From assembly GCF_000526235.1 (NCBI RefSeq), contig NZ_JAFR01000009.1:1-64000 (forward strand): a stretch of 64,000 nt of DNA, given 5' to 3'. Every line of letters starts with the position of its first letter. The first letter of the stretch is position 1. Positions 45,856-54,706 of the stretch are shown piece after piece. The notes below the pieces were generated by a model that made no database searches, had not been told where the DNA came from, and saw only the letters and a program-made list of their open reading frames with translations. A program made the position numbers and the translations under genes. The stretch is from Acholeplasma granularum ATCC 19168. Its GTDB lineage: Bacteria > Bacillota_I > Bacilli_A > Acholeplasmatales > Acholeplasmataceae.

Positions 45856-46841
45856 TGTATAAACAAATTCTACATACGACAATTAAATTAGTTATAGTAG
45901 CTGTTATATCAGGATTGATTGCATATTTTGTTGGTATAAAAGACTATATTCTTGTAGGTACGATTGGTATATTAAGCGTATCACTAACAAAAAAAGATAC
46001 TATAAAAGACGGTATCAATAGGTACTTAGATGTATTAATGGGACTTATATTATCAACAGTAATGTTTATTTTTTTTGGATATCATTTAGTGGTATTAATT
46101 ATATTTTTAGCAATATTTATCAACTTATCATATGTATTAAAAATTAATGTAGGTTTGATTCCTGCACTTGTATTAGTAAAACATATATTTGATGCACAAG
46201 ATCATAGTTTATTTTTTATATTAGAACGTGTTGGAATCATTTCAATTAGCGTTGGTTCAGCTTTATTAATCAATCTATTTTATCCAGAATTTTATAATCA
46301 ACGTATGAAAAAATCTTTAATTGAAGTAGACCAAATGTTAAAAGACCATTTATATATGTTAAATTTATATTTAATAAAAAAAGAAGATGGACCGGAATAT
46401 TTAAGGCACTATGAACTTTTAAATGAAAAAATTTCAAATCAAGTACTTTTAGCAGAACTTGGAGATAAAGATAAATTATTTGATAATGACCATAGATACT
46501 TAGCCTATTTATATATGCGTAGAAACCAGTTAAATTATATTAATAAAATGTATGAATGTGTCGATAGAATAGAAGTTCATCATCCGTTTGAACAAATTGT
46601 TGCAAACTATATAAAAGATTTAGTTGCTGATATTGCACCAGACGATAATGCAACCAAACAACTTAAAAGTTTAAAGGAATTAAAAAATAATTTTAGAAAT
46701 GAAAAATTACCTAAAAATAGACAAGAATTTGAAACTAGAGCGCTATTGTTTCATATATTAGAAGACTTAGAAGAATTTTTAAATATAAAATTAAGATTTC
46801 ATGATAGATATCCTGACTTTGTAATAGAAAAACAAGTGTAA
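45855..46841 (+). CDS. Putative aromatic acid exporter (ArAE_1/FUSC-like) membrane protein
   Basis: A 328-residue protein with about six membrane segments in residues 8-155 followed by a long, charged helical cytoplasmic part. This matches the ArAE_1 type (COG4129), whose relatives include aromatic carboxylate exporters. Its start overlaps the aroC stop by one base, so it is the last gene of the aromatic operon. A role in relieving pathway overflow is inferred from position. Confidence 0.75.
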   Translation: MYKQILHTTIKLVIVAVISGLIAYFVGIKDYILVGTIGILSVSLTKKDTIKDGINRYLDVLMGLILSTVMFIFFGYHLVVLIIFLAIFINLSYVLKINVGLIPALVLVKHIFDAQDHSLFFILERVGIISISVGSALLINLFYPEFYNQRMKKSLIEVDQMLKDHLYMLNLYLIKKEDGPEYLRHYELLNEKISNQVLLAELGDKDKLFDNDHRYLAYLYMRRNQLNYINKMYECVDRIEVHHPFEQIVANYIKDLVADIAPDDNATKQLKSLKELKNNFRNEKLPKNRQEFETRALLFHILEDLEEFLNIKLRFHDRYPDFVIEKQV

Positions 46842-46868
46842 ACGATTATGTTTACACTTGTTTTGTTT
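46833..46868. terminator. Bidirectional terminator, aromatic operon and mvaA
   Basis: CAAGTGTAAAC and GTTTACACTTG form an 11-bp stem with a GATTAT loop; T-rich on both strands (TTTTGTTT on plus, TTTTT on minus). The stop of the plus-strand gene lies in the left arm. Confidence 0.9.
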
Positions 46869-48093
46869 AAGATTTATTAATATATTTTTTAGCAGTTTCT
46901 AATGTAATAGATTTTTCATTTAACATATACTCTACAACGTCATTCATATTTTCATTACTTGCACCTGCTTCTAGTGCTATATTTCTAGCATGTAGGCGCA
47001 TGTGTCCTTTATTTATGCCATCTGTAGTGAGTGCATAAAGTGCTGCAAAGTTTTGGGCTAATCCTAAAGATGCTGCAACAAACATAAGTTCTTTTGCTGA
47101 TGAAACATTTAATATTTTATGACTGAGTTTAACTTTAGGTAAAATACCCATAGATCCGCCTACAGTACCTAAAGCAAGTGGAATTGTAATTTCACCAATC
47201 AATAAATTATCTTCAACATACCATTTTGAAAGAGGTTTATAACTTCCAGTAATTGAAGCATAAGAATGAGCAGCGGCTTCAATACTTCTAGTATCATTTC
47301 CAGTAGCAAGCATTAATGCAGTTACACCATTCATAATACCTTTATTATGTGTTGCTGCACGGTACGGATCTAAACTTGCATAGGTGGACGCATCTGCGAT
47401 ATCATGATGTATTGTTGAGCTAGACTTTAAGTTTCTAGGGTCAATTGTTACACGAACGCTTACTAAACTATTAACATTTAAATTAGATAATATACTCATA
47501 AGTATTTTAGTAGGATAATTAACAATAATATAATTTGAAATTGCTTCTAATATAGTGTTAATAGTATTAGCACCCATTGCATCTAAGGTATTAATTGATG
47601 CGTATAAACAAACAAACCCTTGAGATTTATCTTCAACTCTAAAATCAATTAAACCACCACCCAGTTTATGAATTTGTGGATGGGCCTGATATGCAATTTT
47701 TTTAAAAGTATCTTTCTGGGTCTCTAAATAATCTATTAAATCTTTAGCTTTTTTTACATCCTTAAAGATAATTTGTCCGATCATTAATCGAGATAGTGAT
47801 AGAACTTTGAAACCACCATTTCTTTTAATTATTTTAGCTGCATGTGATGCACCTGCAATGACTGATGGTTCTTCTGTGGCCATCGGAATATGATATATTT
47901 TACCATCGATTAAAAAATCAGGTGCAACACCCATTGGAACCTCATAAGTTGTAATATAGTTTTCAATTAGATGATTAAAAGAATCATCATCTAATTTATA
48001 ATCAAAGTTATCATCATAAAGATTTAAATCTTTTAATGCAGATTTTCTTTCTTTAACAGTTTTCTTGTAAAAACTCTTTAATTTAGTTTCCAT
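46867..48093 (-). CDS. mvaA: Hydroxymethylglutaryl-CoA reductase (class II type)
   Basis: A 408-residue HMG-CoA reductase. Family features: ENYITTYEVPMGVAPDF with the catalytic Glu region, AATHNKGIMNGVTAL with the catalytic Lys, TGNDTRSIEAAAHSYA with Asp, and RLHARNIALEAGA with His. It yields mevalonate for isoprenoids. It is divergent from mvaS, with both promoters in the 105-bp gap. Confidence 0.95.
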   Translation of the reverse strand: METKLKSFYKKTVKERKSALKDLNLYDDNFDYKLDDDSFNHLIENYITTYEVPMGVAPDFLIDGKIYHIPMATEEPSVIAGASHAAKIIKRNGGFKVLSLSRLMIGQIIFKDVKKAKDLIDYLETQKDTFKKIAYQAHPQIHKLGGGLIDFRVEDKSQGFVCLYASINTLDAMGANTINTILEAISNYIIVNYPTKILMSILSNLNVNSLVSVRVTIDPRNLKSSSTIHHDIADASTYASLDPYRAATHNKGIMNGVTALMLATGNDTRSIEAAAHSYASITGSYKPLSKWYVEDNLLIGEITIPLALGTVGGSMGILPKVKLSHKILNVSSAKELMFVAASLGLAQNFAALYALTTDGINKGHMRLHARNIALEAGASNENMNDVVEYMLNEKSITLETAKKYINKS

Positions 48094-48113
48094 AGTTCAC
48101 CTCATAATAAAAT

Positions 48114-48160
48114 ATTATAACATGTATAATCTATAAAACCCTTTAGAGTTATGTTATAAT
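48114..48160. promoter_or_regulatory. Divergent extended -10 promoters, mvaA and mvaS
   Basis: Minus strand TGT-TATAAT (48114-48122) faces mvaA and plus strand TGT-TATAAT (48152-48160) faces mvaS. Both are TG-extended and both have weak -35 regions, so the two mevalonate genes could be coregulated. Confidence 0.7.
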
Positions 48161-48198
48161 TTCATATACAAGTTTTAAACTCAAATGAGGAGTAATTC

Positions 48199-49344
48199 AT
48201 GAAAATAGGAATAAATAAAATATCTTTTTATGCCCCAAAGTATTATTTAGATTTAAAAACATTAGCTTATGCAAGAAATGTCGAACCTGAAAAATATACT
48301 AAAGGCTTACTTACTAATAAAATGAGTGTTGTACCAATGAATCAAGATATTGTATCAATGGCAGCAAATGCAACACTAAATTATTTAACAAAAGAAGATA
48401 TTAAAGATATTGATTTAATTTTATTTACAACTGAAACAGGTCAAGACTATTCAAAATCAGCAGCTACACATTTAATTAGTATATTAGGATTAAGAAATGA
48501 TGTAAGAGCAGTTGAATTAAAACAAGCATGTTATGCAACAACTGCAGCACTATATTTTGCCAAAGGTCATATATTACAAAACCCAAATTCAAAGGTTTTA
48601 GTACTTGCATCTGATATTGCAAGATACGGTCTAGAATCACCAGGTGAACCAACTCAAGGTGCAGGTGCTGTATCTATATTAGTATCAAAAGATCCCAATA
48701 TAATGGTACTAGAAAATGAATATGGAATCTATTCGGAAGATATCTATGATTTTTGGAGACCAGATGGATCTGATTATGCTATGGTTGATGGCCAATATTC
48801 TAACGAACAATATAAAAAATTCTTTTTAAAAACATATAATGACTATTTAACAAAAACTCAATCATCAATCTCAGATTTTAGTGCACTTACATTTCATATT
48901 CCATATTCTAAAATAGGATTAAGAAGTTTAGAGTTGGTTGCAGAAAAGTCAACTTATCCACAACTATTTAATAATTTTGATAAAGCTATTATATACAACA
49001 AAGAAATTGGAAATATTTATACAGGCTCCCTTTTCTTATCACTCATTGCATTATTTGAGTTTGGCAATTTAAAAGCTTCAGATAAGGTAGGTATGTTTGG
49101 ATATGGATCAGGTGCAGTTGCTGAATTTTTTGTAGGTACTATGGTTAGTGACTATAAAGCGCATTTACTACCTATGTTACATAAAAAAATACTAGATTCA
49201 CGAACAGAACTTAAAATAAATGAGTATGAGTATTTAATAACGAATAAAACACCTAAAGAAGTAATCTTAGATAAAGATACACATGGAAGGGTTCAACTAG
49301 AAAGTATTCTAAATTTCCAAAGAAAATATAAAATAAATATCTAA
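48199..49344 (+). CDS. mvaS: Hydroxymethylglutaryl-CoA synthase
   Basis: A 381-residue thiolase-fold enzyme joining acetyl-CoA and acetoacetyl-CoA. Catalytic residues are visible: FTTETGQDYSKS (Glu), VELKQACYATTAAL (Cys) and TFHIPYSKIG (His). Ribosome binding site GAGGAG. Adjacent to and divergent from mvaA; together the first committed steps of the mevalonate pathway. Confidence 0.95.
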   Translation: MKIGINKISFYAPKYYLDLKTLAYARNVEPEKYTKGLLTNKMSVVPMNQDIVSMAANATLNYLTKEDIKDIDLILFTTETGQDYSKSAATHLISILGLRNDVRAVELKQACYATTAALYFAKGHILQNPNSKVLVLASDIARYGLESPGEPTQGAGAVSILVSKDPNIMVLENEYGIYSEDIYDFWRPDGSDYAMVDGQYSNEQYKKFFLKTYNDYLTKTQSSISDFSALTFHIPYSKIGLRSLELVAEKSTYPQLFNNFDKAIIYNKEIGNIYTGSLFLSLIALFEFGNLKASDKVGMFGYGSGAVAEFFVGTMVSDYKAHLLPMLHKKILDSRTELKINEYEYLITNKTPKEVILDKDTHGRVQLESILNFQRKYKINI

Positions 49345-49349
49345 ACAAA

Positions 49350-49386
49350 ATAAGCGTATACTGGAGAAGTATACGCTTATATATTT
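49350..49386 (+). terminator. Probable terminator of mvaS
   Basis: ATAAGCGTATAC and GTATACGCTTAT form a 12-bp stem with a 7-base loop; the tail is only moderately T-rich. Confidence 0.75.
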
Positions 49387-49416
49387 AAATAACATAAATA
49401 CGATAATAACTAGAAG

Positions 49417-49482
49417 TTATTTCTTAACTGGTTTTTTAGGAGCCGGAGCTTGTTTTGAAGCTGGTTTTACTGGAGCAGCCAT
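49417..49482 (-). CDS. Small Ala/Pro/Lys-rich basic peptide
   Basis: A 21-residue frame built only from Met, Ala, Pro, Val, Lys, Ser and Gln: it starts MAAPVKPASKQ and ends PKKPVKK, with six Lys and five Pro and no acidic residue. AAAGGGG lies 7 bp before the ATG. A TG-extended -10 (TGG-TAATAT, 49513-49521 on minus) lies 31 bp upstream, and a short hairpin follows the stop. The composition recalls histone H1-like tails. Function unknown; the combination of promoter, ribosome binding site and biased composition makes it likely to be a real gene. Confidence 0.6.
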   Translation of the reverse strand: MAAPVKPASKQAPAPKKPVKK

Positions 49483-49666
49483 GGTAAATCCCCTTTCTTT
49501 ATATTTTTAGATATATTACCAAATCATTTGAAATAAACATTTCATCTCCACAGAAACATAAAGATTCAAATAATTATGAATAAATAAAGTGTATATATTT
49601 ATTATTTCAATTATATTATACACTTATATTTTTTAATAATATAAATTTGATATATAAAATGAAACC

Positions 49667-49695
49667 TTATCATTTCTAGTGATTTGTAGTATAAT
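49667..49695 (+). promoter_or_regulatory. Promoter of recG, leaderless arrangement
   Basis: TTATCA, 17-bp spacer, TATAAT. The -10 ends only 6 bp before the recG ATG, so transcription should start at or next to the start codon. Confidence 0.75.
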
Positions 49696-49701
49696 TTATC
49701 T

Positions 49702-51651
49702 ATGAAAAAAGAACTAATTGACGTTCCTCTAATAGGTCCAAAAATTGTTAAATATCTGAATCAGCAAAGAATTTATTCCATATATGATTTAGTTAATTAT
49801 TTACCTAAATCATATAGTGATTTTCGTGTTAAATCATTTGATTCATTAAATCATTTAGAAACAGCTACTATAATTGGTAAGATATCTAAATCACTAGAAG
49901 TAACTCATAAAAAGGTGCATATTATACATACAAGTATATTAACTAGTGATTTACATGAAGTTAATTTAACAATATTTGGACGGAGCTATTTAACAAAACA
50001 ACTTAAATTAGGAGATGAGGTTATAGTTAAAGGAAAATATAACCTTTTTTACAATGAAATAAACGTTGATTATATATCAACAAATTTAAAAGTTCCTGAT
50101 ATTAAACCAATTTATCAAATGGAAAATATAAGTGATCCTAAATTTTCAAACATCATTAAAAATATATTTCTGAATCATTTAGTTGAAATTTATGAAACAC
50201 TTCCTACAAAATTAATAAAAAAACATAACTTAATGGATAGAAAATTAGCGCTTAAAACCATGCATTTACCATATGATTATAATGAGTTAAATGATGCCTA
50301 TAACCGGTTTAAATATGAAGAAGCATTTTTACATTTATTAAAATACCACTTAAGTTTAGCACCAAGGAAATTAAGAGGACCTATTAACTATGATATTAAT
50401 TGGGTTAAACTTCAAATCAAGAAGTTACCATATAATTTAACAAAAGATCAAAAAGAAGCCACCAATGATATATTTATAGATTATAAACAAAATTATTCTA
50501 CATACAGACTTATTCAAGGAGATGTAGGAACAGGAAAGACATTTGTTACATTTATTGCTGCACTTGGTATGATTTCAGCAGGATATCAAGTAGCATTTTT
50601 AGCGCCAACAGAAATATTAGTACGCCAACACCATGAAAATTTTAAGAATCATTTTCCTGATATTAAATCAGAACTACTTACATCTTCAATTAAAAATAAA
50701 AATGACATATTAAAAAAATTAGAAACAGGCGATACAAAAATTATTTTTGGAACGCACATATTATCCTCTGATCAAACAATTTTTAATAATCTCGGATTAG
50801 CTATAATTGATGAACAGCATAAATTTGGTGTAGATTTAAGGGATAATTTAATTAAAAAAGTAATTACAGGTGATACAATTTATCTATCTGCAACGCCAAT
50901 TCCAAGGAGTTTATCACTAACTTTTTTTGGTGATTTAGATGTGTCAAATATTAAAGAAAAACCAAGAAATACAACACCAATAAAAAGTTATTTATTAGAT
51001 GATAAAAAATTTGATAAAGTAATATCAATTTTAAAGGATACACAAATAAAATTTGAACAAAGCTTTATTGTAGTACCTGCAATAATGGATGCAGGTATTA
51101 AACATTCTATTCATAGTATATTTACTAAACTCGAACCATTTTTTAATTCTGCTGATTTATATGTAATTCATGGACAACTAAAATTTGAAGAAATAGAATC
51201 AATAATGGATGATTTTATGAATAATCCTAAAGGAATACTGCTTTCAACAACAATTATAGAAGTTGGAATTGATGTAAAAAATGCAACTACAATTATAATT
51301 ATGGGTGCTGAATACTTTGGATTATCTCAACTTCACCAATTAAGAGGACGTGTGGGTAGAGGTAATAAATCCGGAAGTTGTTACTTTGTTTCAAGTAAAA
51401 CAGATACCGAAAGATTAAAATTATTATTAGAGCACCATGATGGATTTAATTTAAGTTTATATGACTTGAAACTTAGAGGACCAGGAGTATTTTCATCTAT
51501 TACACAAAGCGGACAATTTAATTTTAAATATCTAGACTTAAAAACGGATTTAAAAATTCTTCAAGAACTTATACCTGATGTAAAATACTATAAAAAAAAT
51601 ATTGATAAATATACCTATTTGAAAAAACTAATTTCTAATATAGTGATATAA
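49702..51651 (+). CDS. recG: ATP-dependent DNA helicase RecG
   Basis: A 649-residue helicase that remodels stalled forks and branched DNA. An N-terminal OB/wedge domain (residues 50-140) is followed by helicase motifs: GDVGTGKT (Walker A), IIDEQHKFGV (DExH variant), SATPIPR, and VGIDVKNATTIIIMGAEYFGLSQLHQLRGRVGRG. No Shine-Dalgarno precedes the ATG, which lies 6 bp after a -10 box: probably leaderless. plsX follows. Confidence 0.95.
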   Translation: MKKELIDVPLIGPKIVKYLNQQRIYSIYDLVNYLPKSYSDFRVKSFDSLNHLETATIIGKISKSLEVTHKKVHIIHTSILTSDLHEVNLTIFGRSYLTKQLKLGDEVIVKGKYNLFYNEINVDYISTNLKVPDIKPIYQMENISDPKFSNIIKNIFLNHLVEIYETLPTKLIKKHNLMDRKLALKTMHLPYDYNELNDAYNRFKYEEAFLHLLKYHLSLAPRKLRGPINYDINWVKLQIKKLPYNLTKDQKEATNDIFIDYKQNYSTYRLIQGDVGTGKTFVTFIAALGMISAGYQVAFLAPTEILVRQHHENFKNHFPDIKSELLTSSIKNKNDILKKLETGDTKIIFGTHILSSDQTIFNNLGLAIIDEQHKFGVDLRDNLIKKVITGDTIYLSATPIPRSLSLTFFGDLDVSNIKEKPRNTTPIKSYLLDDKKFDKVISILKDTQIKFEQSFIVVPAIMDAGIKHSIHSIFTKLEPFFNSADLYVIHGQLKFEEIESIMDDFMNNPKGILLSTTIIEVGIDVKNATTIIIMGAEYFGLSQLHQLRGRVGRGNKSGSCYFVSSKTDTERLKLLLEHHDGFNLSLYDLKLRGPGVFSSITQSGQFNFKYLDLKTDLKILQELIPDVKYYKKNIDKYTYLKKLISNIVI

Positions 51652-51652
51652 T
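51644..51652 (+). promoter_or_regulatory. Extended -10 promoter of plsX-rnc
   Basis: TGA-TATAAT overlapping the recG stop codon. Confidence 0.55.
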
Positions 51653-51680
51653 CAATATAACAAGAATAGAGGTAATGTAT

Positions 51681-52685
51681 ATGATAAAATTAGCAATCGA
51701 TGGAATGGGTGGAGATTATGCCCCAAAAGAAATCGTTGAAGGATCAATTTTAGCATTAAAAACTTTTGATGATATCGAACTTACAATCTTTGGTGATGAG
51801 TCAAAAATGAAACCATTTTTGATTGAACATCCTAGATTAAAAGTTGTTCACACACCAAAATATTTTGACATGGGTGTTAAAGATATTGGACGTCATACAT
51901 TAAGAGAAGATAAAGATACATCTATGTTAATGGCAATAAATCACGTCAAAGAAGGACTTTCAGATGGGCTTGTAAGTGCTGGTCCAACACAAGCACTTAT
52001 TTTTGCATCATTTTTTATGATAAGACCTATGAAGGAAATGAGTAGGGTTGCGATTGCACCGATGATTCCAAGTGTTGCTGGTAAACCAACAATACTACTA
52101 GACGCTGGTGGTAATATCGATGCCAAACCTGAGCATTTAGTAGATTTTGCTGTGTTTTCAACGATTGTTTTAAAAGAAGTTTACGGAGTAAAAGACCCTA
52201 AAGTAGGTCTTATTAATATTGGAACTGAAAAAGGAAAAGGTAGAGAAATAGATAAACAAACATTTAATTTATTAGAAGCTCATCCAGAAATAAACTTCTA
52301 TGGTAACTTGGAACCTAAAGAAATATTAACCTCAGAAGCACAAGTAATAGTATCTGATGGATTTACTGCAAATATTGTAATGAAGACTATGGAAGGTACT
52401 GCAAAGGCTTTAGGACAAATATTAAAACGAGAAATAAAATCAAGTTTTTGGGCAAAGCTTGCAGCTGTATTATTCTTAAAAAAACCACTTAAAAATTTTA
52501 AAAAATCAATGTCTGCTGATGAAGTTGGTGGAGCATTAATATCAGGTTTAGATAAAGTTGTAGTTAAAGCACATGGTTCAAGTAATGCATATGCATTTAT
52601 GAATGCAATTAGACAAGCAAAAACTATGGTTAGTCAAGATGTAATTGGTAAAGTTAAAAAGGTTTTGGGAAACAAAGATGAATGA
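51681..52685 (+). CDS. plsX: Phosphate acyltransferase PlsX
   Basis: A 334-residue enzyme making acyl-phosphate from acyl-ACP for phospholipid synthesis. Characteristic start IKLAIDGMGGDYAPKEIVEG, then SAGPTQAL, PTILLDAGGN and ILTSEAQVIVSDGFTANIVMKTMEG. ATG 51681 is chosen over 51675 because AGAGG is then 8 bp away. It overlaps rnc by 8 bp; the acpP gene often found between plsX and rnc is absent here. Confidence 0.95.
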   Translation: MIKLAIDGMGGDYAPKEIVEGSILALKTFDDIELTIFGDESKMKPFLIEHPRLKVVHTPKYFDMGVKDIGRHTLREDKDTSMLMAINHVKEGLSDGLVSAGPTQALIFASFFMIRPMKEMSRVAIAPMIPSVAGKPTILLDAGGNIDAKPEHLVDFAVFSTIVLKEVYGVKDPKVGLINIGTEKGKGREIDKQTFNLLEAHPEINFYGNLEPKEILTSEAQVIVSDGFTANIVMKTMEGTAKALGQILKREIKSSFWAKLAAVLFLKKPLKNFKKSMSADEVGGALISGLDKVVVKAHGSSNAYAFMNAIRQAKTMVSQDVIGKVKKVLGNKDE

Positions 52686-53334
52686 GTTATTTAATAAACT
52701 AAACATCAAACCTAAAAACACAGAAATATATGTTAAAGCACTCACCCACACATCTTATGCACATGAAAATCAAACAGAACATAACGAGCGATTAGAGTTT
52801 TTAGGAGATGCAGTAATTGAATTAATGATGAGTACATACTTATTTAATAATGATTTATCTGATCAAGGTATTCTTACAAAAAGACGTGCTCAAAGTGTGC
52901 GTGAAGAAGCACTTGTTTTGTATGCTCAAAAATTAGATTTGACTAACTATATGAAACTAGGTAATGGAGAAACCACTCCAAAGCCTAGTATGATAGCAGA
53001 TGCTTTTGAAGCGCTTTTTGGAGCAATGTACTTAGATTTAGGCTTTAAAGAAACGTATAAAGTTTTTTTAAATGTTGTGATTCCTAATTTAAAATTAGTT
53101 GAAAATATAAAAGATTATAAAACACAGCTTCAAGAATTTATTCAACTTGAAAGAAAAAGTTTAACCTATAAAACATTTAAAACCGGTGGTCCATCACATA
53201 AACCAACCTTTAAATCTGAGGTCTATCTTGAAGGAGACATCTTACTTGGTTATGGTAATGGATCTTCAACAAAAGAAGCCGAACAAAATGCTGCTAAAGA
53301 AGCTCTATCAAAAGTGGTTAAGGAGCGTGTATAA
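52678..53334 (+). CDS. rnc: Ribonuclease III
   Basis: A 218-residue double-strand-specific endonuclease for rRNA and mRNA processing. Signature HNERLEFLGDAVIEL (residues about 39-53), second acidic site in MIADAFEALFGAMYLD, and a C-terminal dsRNA-binding domain (DYKTQLQEFIQ...GSSTKEAEQNAAKEAL). Starts inside the last codons of plsX; a longer upstream frame from 52645 lies within plsX and is unlikely. Confidence 0.95.
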   Translation: MNELFNKLNIKPKNTEIYVKALTHTSYAHENQTEHNERLEFLGDAVIELMMSTYLFNNDLSDQGILTKRRAQSVREEALVLYAQKLDLTNYMKLGNGETTPKPSMIADAFEALFGAMYLDLGFKETYKVFLNVVIPNLKLVENIKDYKTQLQEFIQLERKSLTYKTFKTGGPSHKPTFKSEVYLEGDILLGYGNGSSTKEAEQNAAKEALSKVVKERV

Positions 53335-53337
53335 CCC

Positions 53338-53949
53338 ATGATTCAAAAACTATATGAAGATCATTTTCTAGAAATCGATGCACTATTAACTAAAGAAAGT
53401 AAAAGACTAAAATTAAGCCCTAATGAAGTGGTTGTTTTAAAGACGCTCTTCCAAAATTATAAAAGACGTACATTTTCAATTTTAAGTATTTCAAGAAAAA
53501 TCGAACTATCTAGTAATGATATTGGAAAAGCAGTAGATAAATTAATTAATAAAGGTTTTTTAAATTTAAATCTAGAGACTAGAAATGAAAAGGAAGTTGA
53601 GGTTTTTGATTTAACAGGAACATTTAAAAAAATTACAGAATTATATGAATCTGATTTAGAACAAATCAAACAAGAAAAGAATGAATCTAAGATTTCAACG
53701 ACTATTGAAATGTTAGAACAACATCTAGGCAAAGCATTATCAAGTATGGAATTAGAAATTATTCGTTCTTGGTATGATGAATCCCTTTATACCCATGAAT
53801 CAATTATTTCTAAAATAGAAGAATTAGGACCATCAGGAAGATTTTCAATTAAATTTTTAGAAAGAAACTTAAATAGAGAAAAACTCAAAAGTAACCCAAT
53901 TGATGAAAAAGCTGATCAAGTCATTGATGCAATTTTTAAGGCAATATAA
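53338..53949 (+). CDS. dnaD: DnaD-like replication initiation protein
   Basis: A 203-residue protein with an N-terminal winged-helix part (residues 25-105) and a C-terminal DnaD domain (LEQHLGKALSSMELEIIRSWYDE...FSIKFLERNLNREKL). In Bacillus, DnaD loads the replicative helicase with DnaB and DnaI and is followed by nth, exactly as here. It starts 3 bp after rnc and ends directly before the nth ATG. Confidence 0.82.
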   Translation: MIQKLYEDHFLEIDALLTKESKRLKLSPNEVVVLKTLFQNYKRRTFSILSISRKIELSSNDIGKAVDKLINKGFLNLNLETRNEKEVEVFDLTGTFKKITELYESDLEQIKQEKNESKISTTIEMLEQHLGKALSSMELEIIRSWYDESLYTHESIISKIEELGPSGRFSIKFLERNLNREKLKSNPIDEKADQVIDAIFKAI

Positions 53950-54591
53950 ATGACCAAAAGTCAAAGAATATTTTTTAGTAACTATTTAGAAGAACTTTTT
54001 CCAGATGCAAAAGCCGAACTCGATTTTACAAATAACTTTGAACTTTTAGTTGCTGTTGTCTTATCTGCTCAAACAACAGATATCGCAGTAAATAAAGTTA
54101 CTAAAGAGTTATTTAGTAAATATAAATCACCATATGAGCTAATGAATGCAGAGCTTAATGATGTGATGCAAATCATTCAATCCATTGGTTTATATAAAAC
54201 AAAAGCAAAAAATATCATTAACTTATCAAAAAAATTAGTAGAAGAATTTAATGGTGAGGTACCAAATAACAGACAAAGTTTAGAATCCTTACCAGGTGTT
54301 GGTAGAAAAACAGCTAATGTAGTTTTATCTAATGCCTTTAATGTACCTGCACTAGCAGTAGATACACATATTTTAAGAATATCAAAAAGATTAGGTTTGG
54401 CACTTGATAGTGATGATGCATATCAAGTTGAAATGAAATTAAATAAACAATTCCCCAAAGAACTTTGGCATAAGCTACACCATCAACTAATTTTCTTTGG
54501 ACGTTATCATTGTACAGCTAGAAAACCTAAGTGTGATGAATGTAAAATGCAGTCAATATGTCCATTTTTTAAAAATGAAATTAAAGGGTGA
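53950..54591 (+). CDS. nth: Endonuclease III
   Basis: A 213-residue DNA glycosylase/AP lyase for oxidised pyrimidines. Helix-hairpin-helix LPGVGRKTANVVLSNAF with catalytic Lys, VDTHILRISKRLGL with catalytic Asp, and a C-terminal 4Fe-4S cluster motif C-x6-C-x2-C-x5-C. The TGA stop lies in the terminator stem. Confidence 0.95.
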   Translation: MTKSQRIFFSNYLEELFPDAKAELDFTNNFELLVAVVLSAQTTDIAVNKVTKELFSKYKSPYELMNAELNDVMQIIQSIGLYKTKAKNIINLSKKLVEEFNGEVPNNRQSLESLPGVGRKTANVVLSNAFNVPALAVDTHILRISKRLGLALDSDDAYQVEMKLNKQFPKELWHKLHHQLIFFGRYHCTARKPKCDECKMQSICPFFKNEIKG

Positions 54592-54625
54592 ATATAATCA
54601 AAAAATGATTATATTCACCTTTTTA
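54587..54625 (+). terminator. Terminator of plsX-rnc-dnaD-nth
   Basis: GGTGAATATAATCA and TGATTATATTCACC form a perfect 14-bp stem with a five-A loop and TTTTT tail. Confidence 0.93.
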
Positions 54626-54706
54626 TATTTCCATGAAAAAACTGCTAGATTTAAAAACATGATTCCTTTATAATATAAAAAAATTAACAAAGGGGATATT
54701 AAAAAC

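Larger units (their letters stand above)
49387..49701. other. Spacer with one tiny gene
   Basis: Apart from the 21-codon minus-strand frame at 49417-49482, its -10 (49513-49518) and the recG promoter (49667-49695), nothing recognisable is seen in this AT-rich spacer. Confidence 0.6.
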
